Positions 14,118-23,042 of a DNA stretch of 64,000 bases are shown here, one piece after another. The stretch is from Clostridium culturomicium (GTDB taxonomy: Bacteria; Bacillota; Clostridia; Clostridiales; Clostridiaceae): assembly GCF_000821305.1 (NCBI RefSeq), contig NZ_CCXK01000017.1, forward strand, positions 1,184,748-1,248,747. The letters run 5' to 3'. Under the pieces are notes generated by a model. The model was not told the origin of the DNA. It saw only the letters and a list, made by a program, of their open reading frames with translations, and searched no databases. Numbering within the stretch: position 1 is the stretch's first letter; every line of letters begins with the position of its first letter. Both the position numbers and the translations under genes were made by a program.

Positions 14118-15551
14118 ATGTCAACGCAAAACAATACATCTACCGTAGCCATTCAACTATCCGATAGAAAAAGGATTGCTGTACAAGCCGGATGTGTATG
14201 CTTAATGCTTTCCATCGCAATGCTTGGACTTAGTTTTAACGTTCTACAAGGCCCAATTCTAATAGAAATGAATGCAATGAAATATTTTTCATTATTAACT
14301 ATTTTCGCTAGTCTTGGTCTAGTTATAATGACACCAATTGGAGGAAAACTTGGCGATATATTTGGAAGAAGAAACATAGTAGTGATTTCTGGGAGTATCG
14401 CAGTGGTTTGCGGTTTAGGTTTAAGCTTAGTTAAAACCATAATTCCATTTATGACTTTAAGACTTATCTTAAGTGCAGCACAGGGTGCCTTTACTGCTGC
14501 CCCTTATATCATTGCTCGTGAAATTAACGAAGCAAAAAATGTGCCTAAGGTTATGGGAATCCTTGCAAGCTCTGTTGCCTTTGGAGGCTTTGCAGGAAGC
14601 ATCATCGCTGGAGCTCTTGCAGATGCTGGACTCCTTAACATTGCTATCGCGTTTCCTGTACTTCCATTAATAATAGGTATTATTCTTATTGCTATAAACA
14701 TGCCAAATAAAAAACGTGAAGGTAAAACTCCTATGGACGTTTTAGGTATTGTAGTTCTCACTTTAGCAATCAGTTCTTTTGTTCTTTCTCTAAACTTTGG
14801 AAGTTCCTTAGGTTGGACTAATCCAATAATATTACTAGGCTTTATTGCCATGATAATATTCTTTTTCCTCCTTGTTAAGGTTGAGAACAAAGCCGTTGAC
14901 CCAATTATTCCAATGAGACTTTTTAAAAATAGAAATTATACTACCTTGCTTTTAGTTGGATTTTTAGCTTATTTCTATATGACAACTATGAACACCTATG
15001 CACCTCTTGCAGTACAACAAGTAATGAATGAATCCGCGACTTTATCAGGGATTCTACAAATGCCACGTACAATTATTACAATGCTTCTACCTGCCCTTGT
15101 TGGTGTATGGGTTGGTAAAAAACGTGATAACTTCTGGATTGGTATGGCCATATCCTCAATTTTAGTTGCTGTAAGCTTCATTCCTTTATGCTTTATAAAT
15201 TCTACTACCTCAATAGTACTTATGATTTCTTTAATTGGTGTAACAGGTTTAGCTGAAAGTATTAGAGGTGTAACTGTAACTGCAGCCGCTCAAAGCTTCC
15301 TTGATCCAAAAGATATCGGGGTTGGAACAGCTTTAGTTAACTTCTTCAACTCTGCAAGTAGTTTAATATCTGCTGCTGTTTGTGGTGCTGTTTTTAATGC
15401 AGCAGGCACTAATGTTGCAAAAGGTGTAAATGGCACTTTCGTAGTTGCGGTAGCTTCATCAGTTCTTCAATTTATTATCGTTGTTATGTTTATACGTAAA
15501 GCAATGAGAACACAAAAACCTGCTAATTCTAATTCGATTGATGCAATTTAA
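14118..15551 (+). CDS. MFS transporter, 14-TM (DHA2-like)
   Basis: 477 residues, about 14 transmembrane helices. Motif A after helix 2 is clear (GGKLGDIFGRRNIV), and helix 5 has an antiporter-like pattern (GGFAGSIIAGALADAG). The long form with two extra central helices (residues 200-255) points to the DHA2 drug:H+ antiporter group. Co-transcribed with the M20 amidohydrolase (47-nt gap, own ribosome site TTGGGGG). It may export the hydrolysis product or import the conjugate; the sequence does not decide. Ends at a strong bidirectional terminator. Confidence 0.88.
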   Translation: MSTQNNTSTVAIQLSDRKRIAVQAGCVCLMLSIAMLGLSFNVLQGPILIEMNAMKYFSLLTIFASLGLVIMTPIGGKLGDIFGRRNIVVISGSIAVVCGLGLSLVKTIIPFMTLRLILSAAQGAFTAAPYIIAREINEAKNVPKVMGILASSVAFGGFAGSIIAGALADAGLLNIAIAFPVLPLIIGIILIAINMPNKKREGKTPMDVLGIVVLTLAISSFVLSLNFGSSLGWTNPIILLGFIAMIIFFFLLVKVENKAVDPIIPMRLFKNRNYTTLLLVGFLAYFYMTTMNTYAPLAVQQVMNESATLSGILQMPRTIITMLLPALVGVWVGKKRDNFWIGMAISSILVAVSFIPLCFINSTTSIVLMISLIGVTGLAESIRGVTVTAAAQSFLDPKDIGVGTALVNFFNSASSLISAAVCGAVFNAAGTNVAKGVNGTFVVAVASSVLQFIIVVMFIRKAMRTQKPANSNSIDAI

Positions 15552-15555
15552 TTAG

Positions 15556-15594
15556 AAAAAGAGTGCTTCAAGACTATCTTGAAGCACTCTTTTT
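15556..15594. terminator. Bidirectional terminator between MFS and ABC-F genes
   Basis: 17-bp perfect stem AAAAAGAGTGCTTCAAG / CTTGAAGCACTCTTTTT with a 5-nt loop. It serves the MFS gene on plus and, overlapping the last codon, the ABC-F gene on minus. Confidence 0.9.
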
Positions 15595-17521
15595 AACCTT
15601 CTAATTCTACCCAAAGCTCCATAACTTCCTCCAGCTTTCTGTTTAATTCTTCCTTTCTACAGTATAGCCCATTAAGCTCTTCATAACCTTTTACACCATT
15701 AGCCATTTCTAAATCAATGGTTGATATTTCTTCCTCAAGAACTGCAATGTTTCTTTCCACTTTTACCTTTTCAGCTTCTCTTTTTTTATTTTCATCAACA
15801 CTCTTAGGCTTCTTACTCTTCTTAACCTGAACTTCTGTATCTTTAACCACACCAAGACTTCTTTTTTCAGCTACACTTTTATAATAATCATAGTTTCCAG
15901 GATAGCTTATTAGACTATAGTTCTCTATTGCAATAATCCGTTCACTAATTTTATTTATAAAATACCTGTCATGTGATACAAAAAAGATAGTTCCTTTAAA
16001 TTCTTCCAAAGCTTCCTCCAAGGTTTCAATCGACTCAATATCTAAATGGTTAGTTGGCTCATCTAGGATTAATAAGTTAATATCCTCATATAAAAGCTTT
16101 GAAAGCTTTAACCTTATTTTTTCTCCTCCAGAAAGATGCTTTATCTTTTTAAACACACTATTGCCATAGAACATAAACTTAGATAAATATTCACGAGCCT
16201 TTCCTTCAAGAATCGAAATATCTTCTCTAAAATATTCAAGTACCGTTAATTGTTCATTAGTGAACTGTATATTCTGTGGAAGATAAGATGCTTTTACACT
16301 AGCACCAAATTCTACTACTCCGCCATCTGGTACTTCTTCACCTATCAGTAGTTTTATAAATGTGGTTTTTCCACTTCCATTTTCACCAATAATGGCAACT
16401 CTCTCTCCGTAATTAATTAGCATATTAGCTTCTTTGAAAATCTTCTTATCCTTAAAACTTTTTGTAAGCTTTATGGCTTTTATAGTTTCATTCCCTGACC
16501 TTCCTGCTCCATTTAAGGTCAGCTTCATGTTCTGCCTTTCAAAAATTGGTTTATCAATTCTATCCATCTTATCAAGCTTTTTCTGCATACTTGCAGCTCG
16601 CCTAAAGAACTTATTGTTATCTGCCCTCATTGCCCAGTCCCTTAAACTCTTTATGGTATCTTCCATAGCATTTATCTTCTTTTGCTGTTCTCTAAAATTT
16701 TCAAATTGAATCCTCATATCCTCTTTTTTCTGATTAACAAAAGCAGAATAATTCCCCTTGTAAGTTTTGCATACCATATCCTCTATCTCTACAATTTTAG
16801 AAACTACATTATCAAGAAAATATCTATCATGGGAAACTATGATTACAATTCCTTTATAACTTTTCAAGTAACCTTCAAGCCACTCAATAGAATTCATATC
16901 TAAATGGTTTGTAGGTTCATCTAAAAGTAAGATATCCGGATTATCTATTAAAAGCTTTCCTAAGATTACCCTGGTTTTTTCCCCACCACTTAAAAGATTG
17001 AAATTTTTATTTAAAAAACTGTCATCAAACTTTAGCCCTATACAAACCCTTCCTAGCTTTTCTTCAATTTCATAGCCACCTTTAACTTCAAATAGCTGAA
17101 CCAATTCACTATATCTTTTTAAAGTTCTTTCTAATTCAATACCTTTTAACACTTTCATTTCTTCTTCTAAAGAATGCATATCCTTCTCTATCCCATGAAC
17201 CTGTTCAAATGCCAAATTCAAAATATCAATAACCTTTAAACTTTCATCATAACTTGGTACCTGCTCTAAATAAGCACAGGTTGCACCTCTGGTCATTGAA
17301 ATAAATCCTTCGTCATACCCGGGACTTCTTGCCCCTGGATATCCAACACAATAATTCATTGGTTCTATTCCTGCGATTAATTTTAAAATGGTACTCTTAC
17401 CACTGCCATTTGCTCCAACTATTCCAACCTTTTCCCCCGAATAGACCTGAAAGGTTATATCTTGTAAAACAAGGGTAGCATCCATATACTTTTTTATTCC
17501 CGTTACTAATAATTCATCCAT
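15593..17521 (-). CDS. ABC-F family ATPase
   Basis: Soluble twin-ATPase of 642 residues that acts on the ribosome, not a transporter. Walker A sites GANGSGKST (36-44) and GENGSGKTT; signatures LSGGEKTR and LSGGEKIR; Walker B LLLDEPTNHLD and LILDEPTNHLD; switch SHDRYFL and SHDRYFI. The P-site tRNA interaction linker (residues ~240-330) has RADNNKFFRRAASMQKKLDK, and the C-terminus (540-642) is a basic coiled coil. Length resembles YdiF/YfmR-type housekeeping members, but the attenuator-like leader resembles inducible resistance ABC-Fs; I cannot decide between them. ATG follows GAAGGAAAG. Confidence 0.93.
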   Translation of the reverse strand: MDELLVTGIKKYMDATLVLQDITFQVYSGEKVGIVGANGSGKSTILKLIAGIEPMNYCVGYPGARSPGYDEGFISMTRGATCAYLEQVPSYDESLKVIDILNLAFEQVHGIEKDMHSLEEEMKVLKGIELERTLKRYSELVQLFEVKGGYEIEEKLGRVCIGLKFDDSFLNKNFNLLSGGEKTRVILGKLLIDNPDILLLDEPTNHLDMNSIEWLEGYLKSYKGIVIIVSHDRYFLDNVVSKIVEIEDMVCKTYKGNYSAFVNQKKEDMRIQFENFREQQKKINAMEDTIKSLRDWAMRADNNKFFRRAASMQKKLDKMDRIDKPIFERQNMKLTLNGAGRSGNETIKAIKLTKSFKDKKIFKEANMLINYGERVAIIGENGSGKTTFIKLLIGEEVPDGGVVEFGASVKASYLPQNIQFTNEQLTVLEYFREDISILEGKAREYLSKFMFYGNSVFKKIKHLSGGEKIRLKLSKLLYEDINLLILDEPTNHLDIESIETLEEALEEFKGTIFFVSHDRYFINKISERIIAIENYSLISYPGNYDYYKSVAEKRSLGVVKDTEVQVKKSKKPKSVDENKKREAEKVKVERNIAVLEEEISTIDLEMANGVKGYEELNGLYCRKEELNRKLEEVMELWVELEG

Positions 17522-17613
17522 TAAACTTTCCTTCTTTCATTCACAATATTTGTGAATCTTTATGGATCGGCAAAACATGATTAACTTATTAAGTTTATAT
17601 ATAAAATAAAAAA

Positions 17614-17644
17614 GACTGAAAGAAGATTCAATCTCCTTACAGTC
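17614..17644 (-). terminator. Leader terminator (putative attenuator) of ABC-F gene
   Basis: Stem GACTGTAAGGAGATT / AATCTTCTTTCAGTC on the minus strand followed by TTTTTTATTTT, located 93 nt before the ABC-F ATG and ~330 nt after its promoter. No other minus-strand gene lies between, so it should control read-through into the ABC-F gene. Confidence 0.8.
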
Positions 17645-17695
17645 TGAAAAAATTCGAAATTCTTATAATTTATGAGTATTTCATATAAGTAAAAT

Positions 17696-17713
17696 TTAGA
17701 TAGCCTTTTTCAT
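17696..17713 (-). CDS. Putative leader peptide MKKAI in ABC-F leader
   Basis: ATG at 17713 with TAAGGA 11 nt upstream, five codons (MKKAI) and a stop, 50 nt before the leader terminator. A ribosome stalled here could change folding of the terminator arm, as in known ABC-F and erm leaders. A second 14-codon frame (start 17876, MLGLIVVLFMELGI) lies further upstream but has no ribosome site. Both are inferences. Confidence 0.35.
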   Translation of the reverse strand: MKKAI

Positions 17714-17983
17714 CTATTTAAATTTCCTTATATACTACTCCCCAAAGCCACTTAACATGGTCAAGTACTTCAAAATATTTTTGAAGTATAAAAAAATTAT
17801 ATTTTCAAATCTCAATAAAGTAAGTTACCTTCTAAATGCCTAATTCCATAAAGAGTACAACAATAAGACCTAACATTATTAGGTTATTTTTACTCAATAT
17901 AAAATACATATTAATTTTAAATTAATATAAATCTTAACATTTAGCTGGTGTCATAACTCACTTTCCTCCAATTCTTTTTTCTT

Positions 17984-18012
17984 ATTATAGCATAGCTAGA
18001 AATTATTGTAAA
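17984..18012 (-). promoter_or_regulatory. Promoter of ABC-F leader (TTTACA-17-TATAAT)
   Basis: On the minus strand TTTACA (18007-18012) and TATAAT (17984-17989) are 17 bp apart. A 14-bp inverted repeat (17990-18003 / 18027-18040) spans the spacer and flanks the -35 box. It gives a ~455-nt leader before the ABC-F start, holding two short frames and the attenuator-like hairpin. Confidence 0.65.
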
Positions 18013-18066
18013 GTTCTCATCACCACATTTCTAGTTATGCAATTAATTCTTTATCCACCTTTTTTC

Positions 18067-19494
18067 CTATAATTGACTTAAAATATCATTGCCACTCAAT
18101 ACTAGTTTATCTCCAATCTGGATAACTGTTGATCCTTTAGGTACGATGATTTGGTCTTCACGCTTTATCATGACAATAAGTATATCTTCTGGTATTTCTG
18201 CATCCATTATAGCTTTTTCTGCCCACTCGCTATGTTTTTTTATGTCAACTTCCACTAATTCAGTATTGATGTCACCCATATAATCTGTAAATGTTTTTAA
18301 TGCTGAACTATCATCTTCATGATCAACTAAATTTAACTTATTTGCAACTTTAGGTATGAGTGTGCCCTGTAACGCTACAGAAAATAAAGCAATAAAGAAT
18401 ATTATGTGAAATATATCATTTTCAATATTAACTCCAAATGTTACTGCAAATATAGCGAAAACCACTGAAGCTGCCCCTCTCAGACCAACCCATGAAATAA
18501 ATAATTTTTCATTAAGGGTAAATTTAAATGGACTAAGAATTGCAAATACAGCTATAGGTCTTGCTACTAATATTAAAAATACAGTTATAGCAATGGCTTT
18601 TCCAGTAACCTCCGGAAGCCTTGATGGAAATGATAATAGGCCCAGCATAAAAAACAAACTTATTTGCATAATCCATGATATACCATCAAAGAAATGAAAC
18701 ATACTTTTCTTATGTGGTATTTTACTGTTTCCTATTATTAATCCGGCCAAATATACACTTAAATATCCATTTCCACCAAAATACTCACTAAGTGAATAGG
18801 ATAATATTGTAGCCGCCGTTACAAAAATCACATAAAATCCATCGATCTCAAATTTAAAATGTCTAAGTATATATACGGTTATCTTAGCAATTAAATATCC
18901 AATAATTAATCCCAAAAAAACCTGCTTAAATATTAAAATTACTGCTGAACTTACAGAAACACTTCCTGGATTCTTCATTATACTCAATATTAAAATAGTA
19001 ATCATATAAGCAAATGGGTCATTACTTCCACTTTCAACTTCTAAAATTGAAGCTATGGATCCCTTTAAATTTAGTTTTTGAGACCTCAATACTGCAAATA
19101 CAGAGGCTGCATCCGTTGAAGCAACTATGGCACCTATTAAAAATCCCTCCAACAGTGTAGTCTTCAATATAAAATAACAAAACATTCCCGTAAGGCCTGA
19201 CGTAACAACAACTCCAAGCGATGACAGCAACACTGACGGAATTGCTACTGGTTTTGCTACACTCCAATTAGTACCAAATCCTCCATAAAACATAATAAAA
19301 ACTAGCCCTAAAGAGCATATCTTACTTGTTAATTCAAAATTATCAAAATAAATTCCAACTAAACCATCTGACCCAAACATCATTCCTAGCACAATAAAAA
19401 TAAGCAGCATAGGAACTCCAAACTTATATAGAACTTTACTTGAGGTAATACAAATAATTAATACCAATCCACTAATTATCATCAATTCGGTCAT
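18067..19494 (-). CDS. Potassium/proton antiporter, CPA1 family with RCK-C domain
   Basis: 475 residues. About 12-13 transmembrane helices of the Na+/H+ exchanger type; the conserved ion-site region ASTDAASVFAVLRSQ and ESGSNDPFAYM (Asp-Asn/Asp pair) is intact. The last 75 residues form a TrkA-C/RCK-C ligand domain (WAEKAIMDAEIPEDILIVMI, GSTVIQIGDKLVL), as in NhaP2/CvrA and CpaA types, so K+ efflux gated by a cytosolic ligand is the best call. Monocistronic; starts after GGGGGAG. No clear terminator follows. Confidence 0.88.
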   Translation of the reverse strand: MTELMIISGLVLIICITSSKVLYKFGVPMLLIFIVLGMMFGSDGLVGIYFDNFELTSKICSLGLVFIMFYGGFGTNWSVAKPVAIPSVLLSSLGVVVTSGLTGMFCYFILKTTLLEGFLIGAIVASTDAASVFAVLRSQKLNLKGSIASILEVESGSNDPFAYMITILILSIMKNPGSVSVSSAVILIFKQVFLGLIIGYLIAKITVYILRHFKFEIDGFYVIFVTAATILSYSLSEYFGGNGYLSVYLAGLIIGNSKIPHKKSMFHFFDGISWIMQISLFFMLGLLSFPSRLPEVTGKAIAITVFLILVARPIAVFAILSPFKFTLNEKLFISWVGLRGAASVVFAIFAVTFGVNIENDIFHIIFFIALFSVALQGTLIPKVANKLNLVDHEDDSSALKTFTDYMGDINTELVEVDIKKHSEWAEKAIMDAEIPEDILIVMIKREDQIIVPKGSTVIQIGDKLVLSGNDILSQL

Positions 19495-19747
19495 ATAACT
19501 CCCCCTTTTAATCTTTTAATAAAAAACACCTTATACTTTATATTATTACATGACATCTAATAATTGTCACAAAATCAAAACACATTTAGATTTATAATTT
19601 TAGCAAGATAATATTTCCTTACAACAATATAATACCATTTATTCACATTTAATACTAAATACTTTTTGCTTAGTTATTTTTACTATAGCCAGATTTTTTA
19701 TAGAACGTTGCATGCTTATATTAACTTTCTTAAATATTAAAATAAAA
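19495..19747. other. Intergenic region upstream of antiporter
   Basis: Very AT-rich spacer between the antiporter start and the terminator of the next minus-strand gene. I see no ORF with a ribosome site, no repeat shared with the rest of the window and no strong hairpin; it presumably holds the antiporter promoter. Confidence 0.4.
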
Positions 19748-19780
19748 ATGAGCATCCACCTTAATCTTTTAGATGCTCAT
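19748..19780 (-). terminator. Terminator of membrane acyltransferase gene
   Basis: 9-bp perfect stem ATGAGCATC / GATGCTCAT followed by TTTTTATT on the minus strand. Confidence 0.75.
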
Positions 19781-19850
19781 TAATATATGAACTACATTAG
19801 AATTCACATGGACTATTTAGTTGTTTTCTTTTAGTTATAAACTCAAACTT

Positions 19851-20951
19851 TTATTTTTTACTTCTTTTAAAAAAAACTCTTTTTGAAACTTCACTACTTC
19901 CTTCTGTAAATTTTCTATAAAATTCTGCTCCGAGATTACTTATAACTATTATAACTATAGATAAAATAATAAAAGATAAGTAGGATAAGCTATCTCCTGC
20001 TATAATTAATGCTGTCCACCCGATTAATATCCAATGGATAAAATATATAGGAGTTGCATTCATACTCCATCTTGTCATTAAATAAATTAACCCTTTAGGA
20101 ATATAAGGCATAATAAAGCTAATTAAAGAAATCTCTAAAATTACAAAGGCTGTGAATGTTATATTGTCTGTAAAAAAATGATGATAATATGCTATATCTG
20201 TATTTAGTCCACTCTGCAATCCTATTGACCAATTAAATGTAAAAATACCTCCAAAGAAAAATAAAGCTGAAGCTATAGCTGCTCTTATATAAAACTTTCT
20301 TTTATCCTGACATCTTATAAGAAGGCATCCAAATAAATAACCTGTCAAGGGATAAAAAATCCATGTGAGGAAAGGAAAGTATGAATACTCACTTGCCCCC
20401 CATATTAAACCTATAAATAAAGACGCCCAAAAATTATCTATATTGATATCTGATAAAAATATATTTGATAATGCAAAAGCGATAGCACATATGGTTATTG
20501 TTAGGTAATCCTCTCTTAAGTATTTTAACAATCCAAAAAAAATCATAGCTAGCCCTGCAAATTGAAATATATCAACACTAAAAAGTTGAACTAAAGCACC
20601 ATAATAAAAACTTAAATCCCGTAAAATAAAGTAATTAATTAAATAAGGGAGAAATCCTCTAAGAAAATTAAGAATATACCCTCCTGCTAAAAGCATCAAA
20701 CCTCTTTTAAAAAATACCTTTGGCTCCTCATGCTTAGTATAATTTACTCCTACACCTAGTAGGAACATAAACATTGGTGCAGCTGGCAAACCTCCAACGA
20801 AATCAATTATTTTTCCAAACCAACTACTAATTACTTCCTCCTTTGAAAAATATAATTGAACATGAACCAATATCATAAAAAAAATCGCCAGACCTCTTGC
20901 TACATCCAGCTCTAATTGTCTGCCTGTATTACTTTTTTCTTCTGTAAACAT
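19851..20951 (-). CDS. Multi-spanning acyltransferase (DUF1624/HGSNAT-like)
   Basis: 366 residues with about ten transmembrane helices. The N-terminal signature RQLELDVARGLAIFFMILVH (Arg-His pair in and after helix 1) is that of DUF1624 / heparan-alpha-glucosaminide acetyltransferase-like proteins, which move acyl groups across the membrane to sugars. The loop GVGVNYTKHEEPKVFFKRG and a late His in IYFIHWILIG also fit. The acceptor is unknown; cell-wall or exopolysaccharide sugars are plausible. Monocistronic with its own terminator. The 265 bases upstream (20952-21215) show no gene, repeat or clear site. Confidence 0.75.
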   Translation of the reverse strand: MFTEEKSNTGRQLELDVARGLAIFFMILVHVQLYFSKEEVISSWFGKIIDFVGGLPAAPMFMFLLGVGVNYTKHEEPKVFFKRGLMLLAGGYILNFLRGFLPYLINYFILRDLSFYYGALVQLFSVDIFQFAGLAMIFFGLLKYLREDYLTITICAIAFALSNIFLSDINIDNFWASLFIGLIWGASEYSYFPFLTWIFYPLTGYLFGCLLIRCQDKRKFYIRAAIASALFFFGGIFTFNWSIGLQSGLNTDIAYYHHFFTDNITFTAFVILEISLISFIMPYIPKGLIYLMTRWSMNATPIYFIHWILIGWTALIIAGDSLSYLSFIILSIVIIVISNLGAEFYRKFTEGSSEVSKRVFFKRSKK

Positions 20952-21215
20952 AAAAATGCCTCCTAAACAAAGCTTTTAGATTTGCTTTTTTCTATCAAAT
21001 CTATTTTGCTTTTTTTCTTGTATTTAGGATTTCTAATTTTATTCTCAATTATTACAAAGGATTGTTATCATGACTATTTTTCCATAATATAATCCTCACT
21101 TAAATTTTACTTGTACTTAAAATTTATTCATCATCCTAATCTATTATTCCTTGTACTTTTTTCAAAAAAATAATTGTATAAAGTCTTCTTGGTTAAGGCC
21201 TAAAAACAAAAAAAC

Positions 21216-21248
21216 ACCTATATATTTGAATTTCTCCAATATATAGGT
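21216..21248 (-). terminator. Terminator of superoxide reductase gene
   Basis: 10-bp stem ACCTATATAT / ATATATAGGT followed by GTTTTTTTG on the minus strand, just after the stop at 21261. Confidence 0.8.
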
Positions 21249-21260
21249 ATAAATTCTCTT

Positions 21261-21641
21261 TTACTTTTCAGCCTTCCATAAACTATGAAGATTGCAATAA
21301 GCATAAGCTGCTATTACCTCGTCAGTGTCTGTAAGCATAAACTCTGCCATAGGTGCATCTTCTGGAGCTAATACTTTTCTTTGATTTCCGTCCTTAGTTT
21401 CTATGGAAATCCACTCAATGTAATGCTCCTTAACCATAGGATGTGCAATAGCTCCAACTGAAACAGTTACCTTATTGCCCTCAACAGCTATAACTGGCAC
21501 ATGTTTTTCAGTTGCTGCATCTGAAGTTCCTGGAATTATCTCTTGCATTTTCTTTCCACAACAGAATACTGGCACCCCTGATTTTTTAACATAGGTCACT
21601 ATGTTTCCGCAAGTCTCACAAATATAAAATTTTTGTTCCAT
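21261..21641 (-). CDS. Superoxide reductase (desulfoferrodoxin)
   Basis: Reduces superoxide to peroxide without making oxygen, a standard defence in strict anaerobes. 126 residues. N-terminal desulforedoxin centre FYICETCGN...VFCCGKKM gives the four Cys of the FeCys4 site; the catalytic Fe(His4Cys) site is seen in EKHVPVI, VGAIAHPMVKEHYIEWI and YAYCNLHSLWK. The KHVP Lys needed for substrate attraction is present. Start at ATG 21641, 8 nt after GGAGG; the upstream ATG overlaps that site. Monocistronic. Confidence 0.95.
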   Translation of the reverse strand: MEQKFYICETCGNIVTYVKKSGVPVFCCGKKMQEIIPGTSDAATEKHVPVIAVEGNKVTVSVGAIAHPMVKEHYIEWISIETKDGNQRKVLAPEDAPMAEFMLTDTDEVIAAYAYCNLHSLWKAEK

Positions 21642-21752
21642 AAATATATCCTCCATTGAAAATTTACTTTTGTTTTAAATTCTATTCTTAAAACAATGTG
21701 ATTATTACTATTATTCTACATATACCTGAAATATCCTTCTTTTAAAGATAAA

Positions 21753-21786
21753 CTCCCACAGCTATAAAATTAATAATCTGTGGGAG
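21753..21786 (-). terminator. Terminator of DhaLK-aldolase operon
   Basis: 9-bp perfect stem CTCCCACAG / CTGTGGGAG followed by TTTATCTTT on the minus strand, 17 nt after the VOC-like gene. Confidence 0.75.
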
Positions 21787-21803
21787 CACTTAAATTAACT
21801 CAA

Positions 21804-22124
21804 TTATTTTTCTTCATATAATTCAAAAATAGTATCATCCTTAATAATGAAAGCTATTCTTACCCCTGGTCCAATCTCTACTGGCCCAAATATCAGCTGC
21901 TGTGCTTCTGCTATATAAGGCCCTGCATCATCAACCTTATAAGCAACATGAGGATTCTTATGCATTATTTCTGGGAATGGTGTACCTTCTTCAAATTTCA
22001 AGTACTCAATTTTATAATCATAATCATCTGGATTACTCATCCAAAGCTTCATATCTTCGTTATAAGTCATTCCTTGTCTTAAATTTGTTACTGGAATTCC
22101 AACGTGCATATATTGTGCTGACAT
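21804..22124 (-). CDS. VOC (glyoxalase-fold) family protein
   Basis: 106 residues, one VOC half-domain pair. Pattern YMHVGIPVTNLRQGMTYNED at the start (metal His in HVGIPV), then HVAYKVDDAGPYIAEAQQLI and the late FIIKDDTIFELYEE with the terminal Glu ligand. Such proteins are metal-dependent isomerases, lyases or binding proteins for small carbonyl compounds. It is the last gene of the operon with DhaL, DhaK and an LsrF-like aldolase (18-nt gap), so it may isomerise or epimerise an intermediate of that pathway. Substrate unknown. Confidence 0.75.
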   Translation of the reverse strand: MSAQYMHVGIPVTNLRQGMTYNEDMKLWMSNPDDYDYKIEYLKFEEGTPFPEIMHKNPHVAYKVDDAGPYIAEAQQLIFGPVEIGPGVRIAFIIKDDTIFELYEEK

Positions 22125-22142
22125 AATTATATCCCCCTCAAA

Positions 22143-23027
22143 CTACTTTATTTTGTTTTTAACATCCCTATAAAATTCATAGGCAAGCTTACTATTATAA
22201 TTTTCATGTACAACTTTACCTATTGCTTTACACATTGCAAGCGGATCTTCTGCTTGGAAAATATTACGTCCCATGTCAACTCCTGCAGCTCCTTCCACCA
22301 TAGCTTTATACGCCATTTCAAGAGCTTCATCCTCTGGAACCTTTTTCCCACCTGCCACAACTATTGGCACTGGGCATGCAGCTACCACCTTTTCAAAATC
22401 ATCGCAATAATAGGTTTTTACTATATGAGCTCCAAACTCTGCAAGCATCCTTGTCGCAAGAAGAAAAAACTTTGTAGTTCTCTCCATCTGCTTACCAACA
22501 GCCACAACTCCCAGTGTAGGAATTCCATACCGATTTCCTGCATCTATGGCTTTACAAAGATTTTCGATTGAAGACTTCTCTCCTGGTGCTCCAATAAAAG
22601 TTTGAACCGCCATACAAGAAGCATTCATTCTTATTGCATCTTCAATGTTAACTCCTATAACTTCATGACTCATATCATCATCAAGAACGCTACTTCCCGC
22701 TGAACATCTTAAAGCTAATCCTTTATTAAAGGTTGGAGGTACACAAGTTCTAATAGCTCCCCTTGTTGCCATAAACACATCCACCTCTGGAGCAAGCTTT
22801 GGAACAACTAAGTCTAATCTCTCAAGTCCAGCTGTAGAACCCATGATGTAACCGTGGTCAAAGGCCAACATAACTGTTTTGCCTGTAGCTGGATTGAAAA
22901 TTCTAGACAATCTATCCTTCATTCCCCAATCTGCATGTTCAGCTCCCTTAACATGAAAATTCTGCTTAGGTGGCCTTATATCCAAATGATAATCCTTTTC
23001 TAATTGATTTCCGTCTTTATCTGCCAT
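22143..23027 (-). CDS. LsrF/FbaB-like class I aldolase (DeoC/LacD superfamily)
   Basis: 294 residues. TIM-barrel Schiff-base aldolase or thiolase. Family marks: MLAFDHGYIMGSTAGLERLD, then HIVKTYYCDDF with the likely Schiff-base Lys, VVAGGKKVPEDEALEMAYKA, and GAAGVDMGRNIFQ with the phosphate-binding loop. Nearest known functions are LsrF (3-hydroxy-5-phosphonooxypentane-2,4-dione thiolase) and archaeal-type fructose-bisphosphate aldolases; both use phosphorylated keto substrates. Third gene of the operon, 15 nt after dhaK. With DhaK/DhaL upstream supplying a kinase, it probably cleaves a ketose phosphate. Confidence 0.85.
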   Translation of the reverse strand: MADKDGNQLEKDYHLDIRPPKQNFHVKGAEHADWGMKDRLSRIFNPATGKTVMLAFDHGYIMGSTAGLERLDLVVPKLAPEVDVFMATRGAIRTCVPPTFNKGLALRCSAGSSVLDDDMSHEVIGVNIEDAIRMNASCMAVQTFIGAPGEKSSIENLCKAIDAGNRYGIPTLGVVAVGKQMERTTKFFLLATRMLAEFGAHIVKTYYCDDFEKVVAACPVPIVVAGGKKVPEDEALEMAYKAMVEGAAGVDMGRNIFQAEDPLAMCKAIGKVVHENYNSKLAYEFYRDVKNKIK

Positions 23028-23042
23028 TTTACTAACTCCTTA

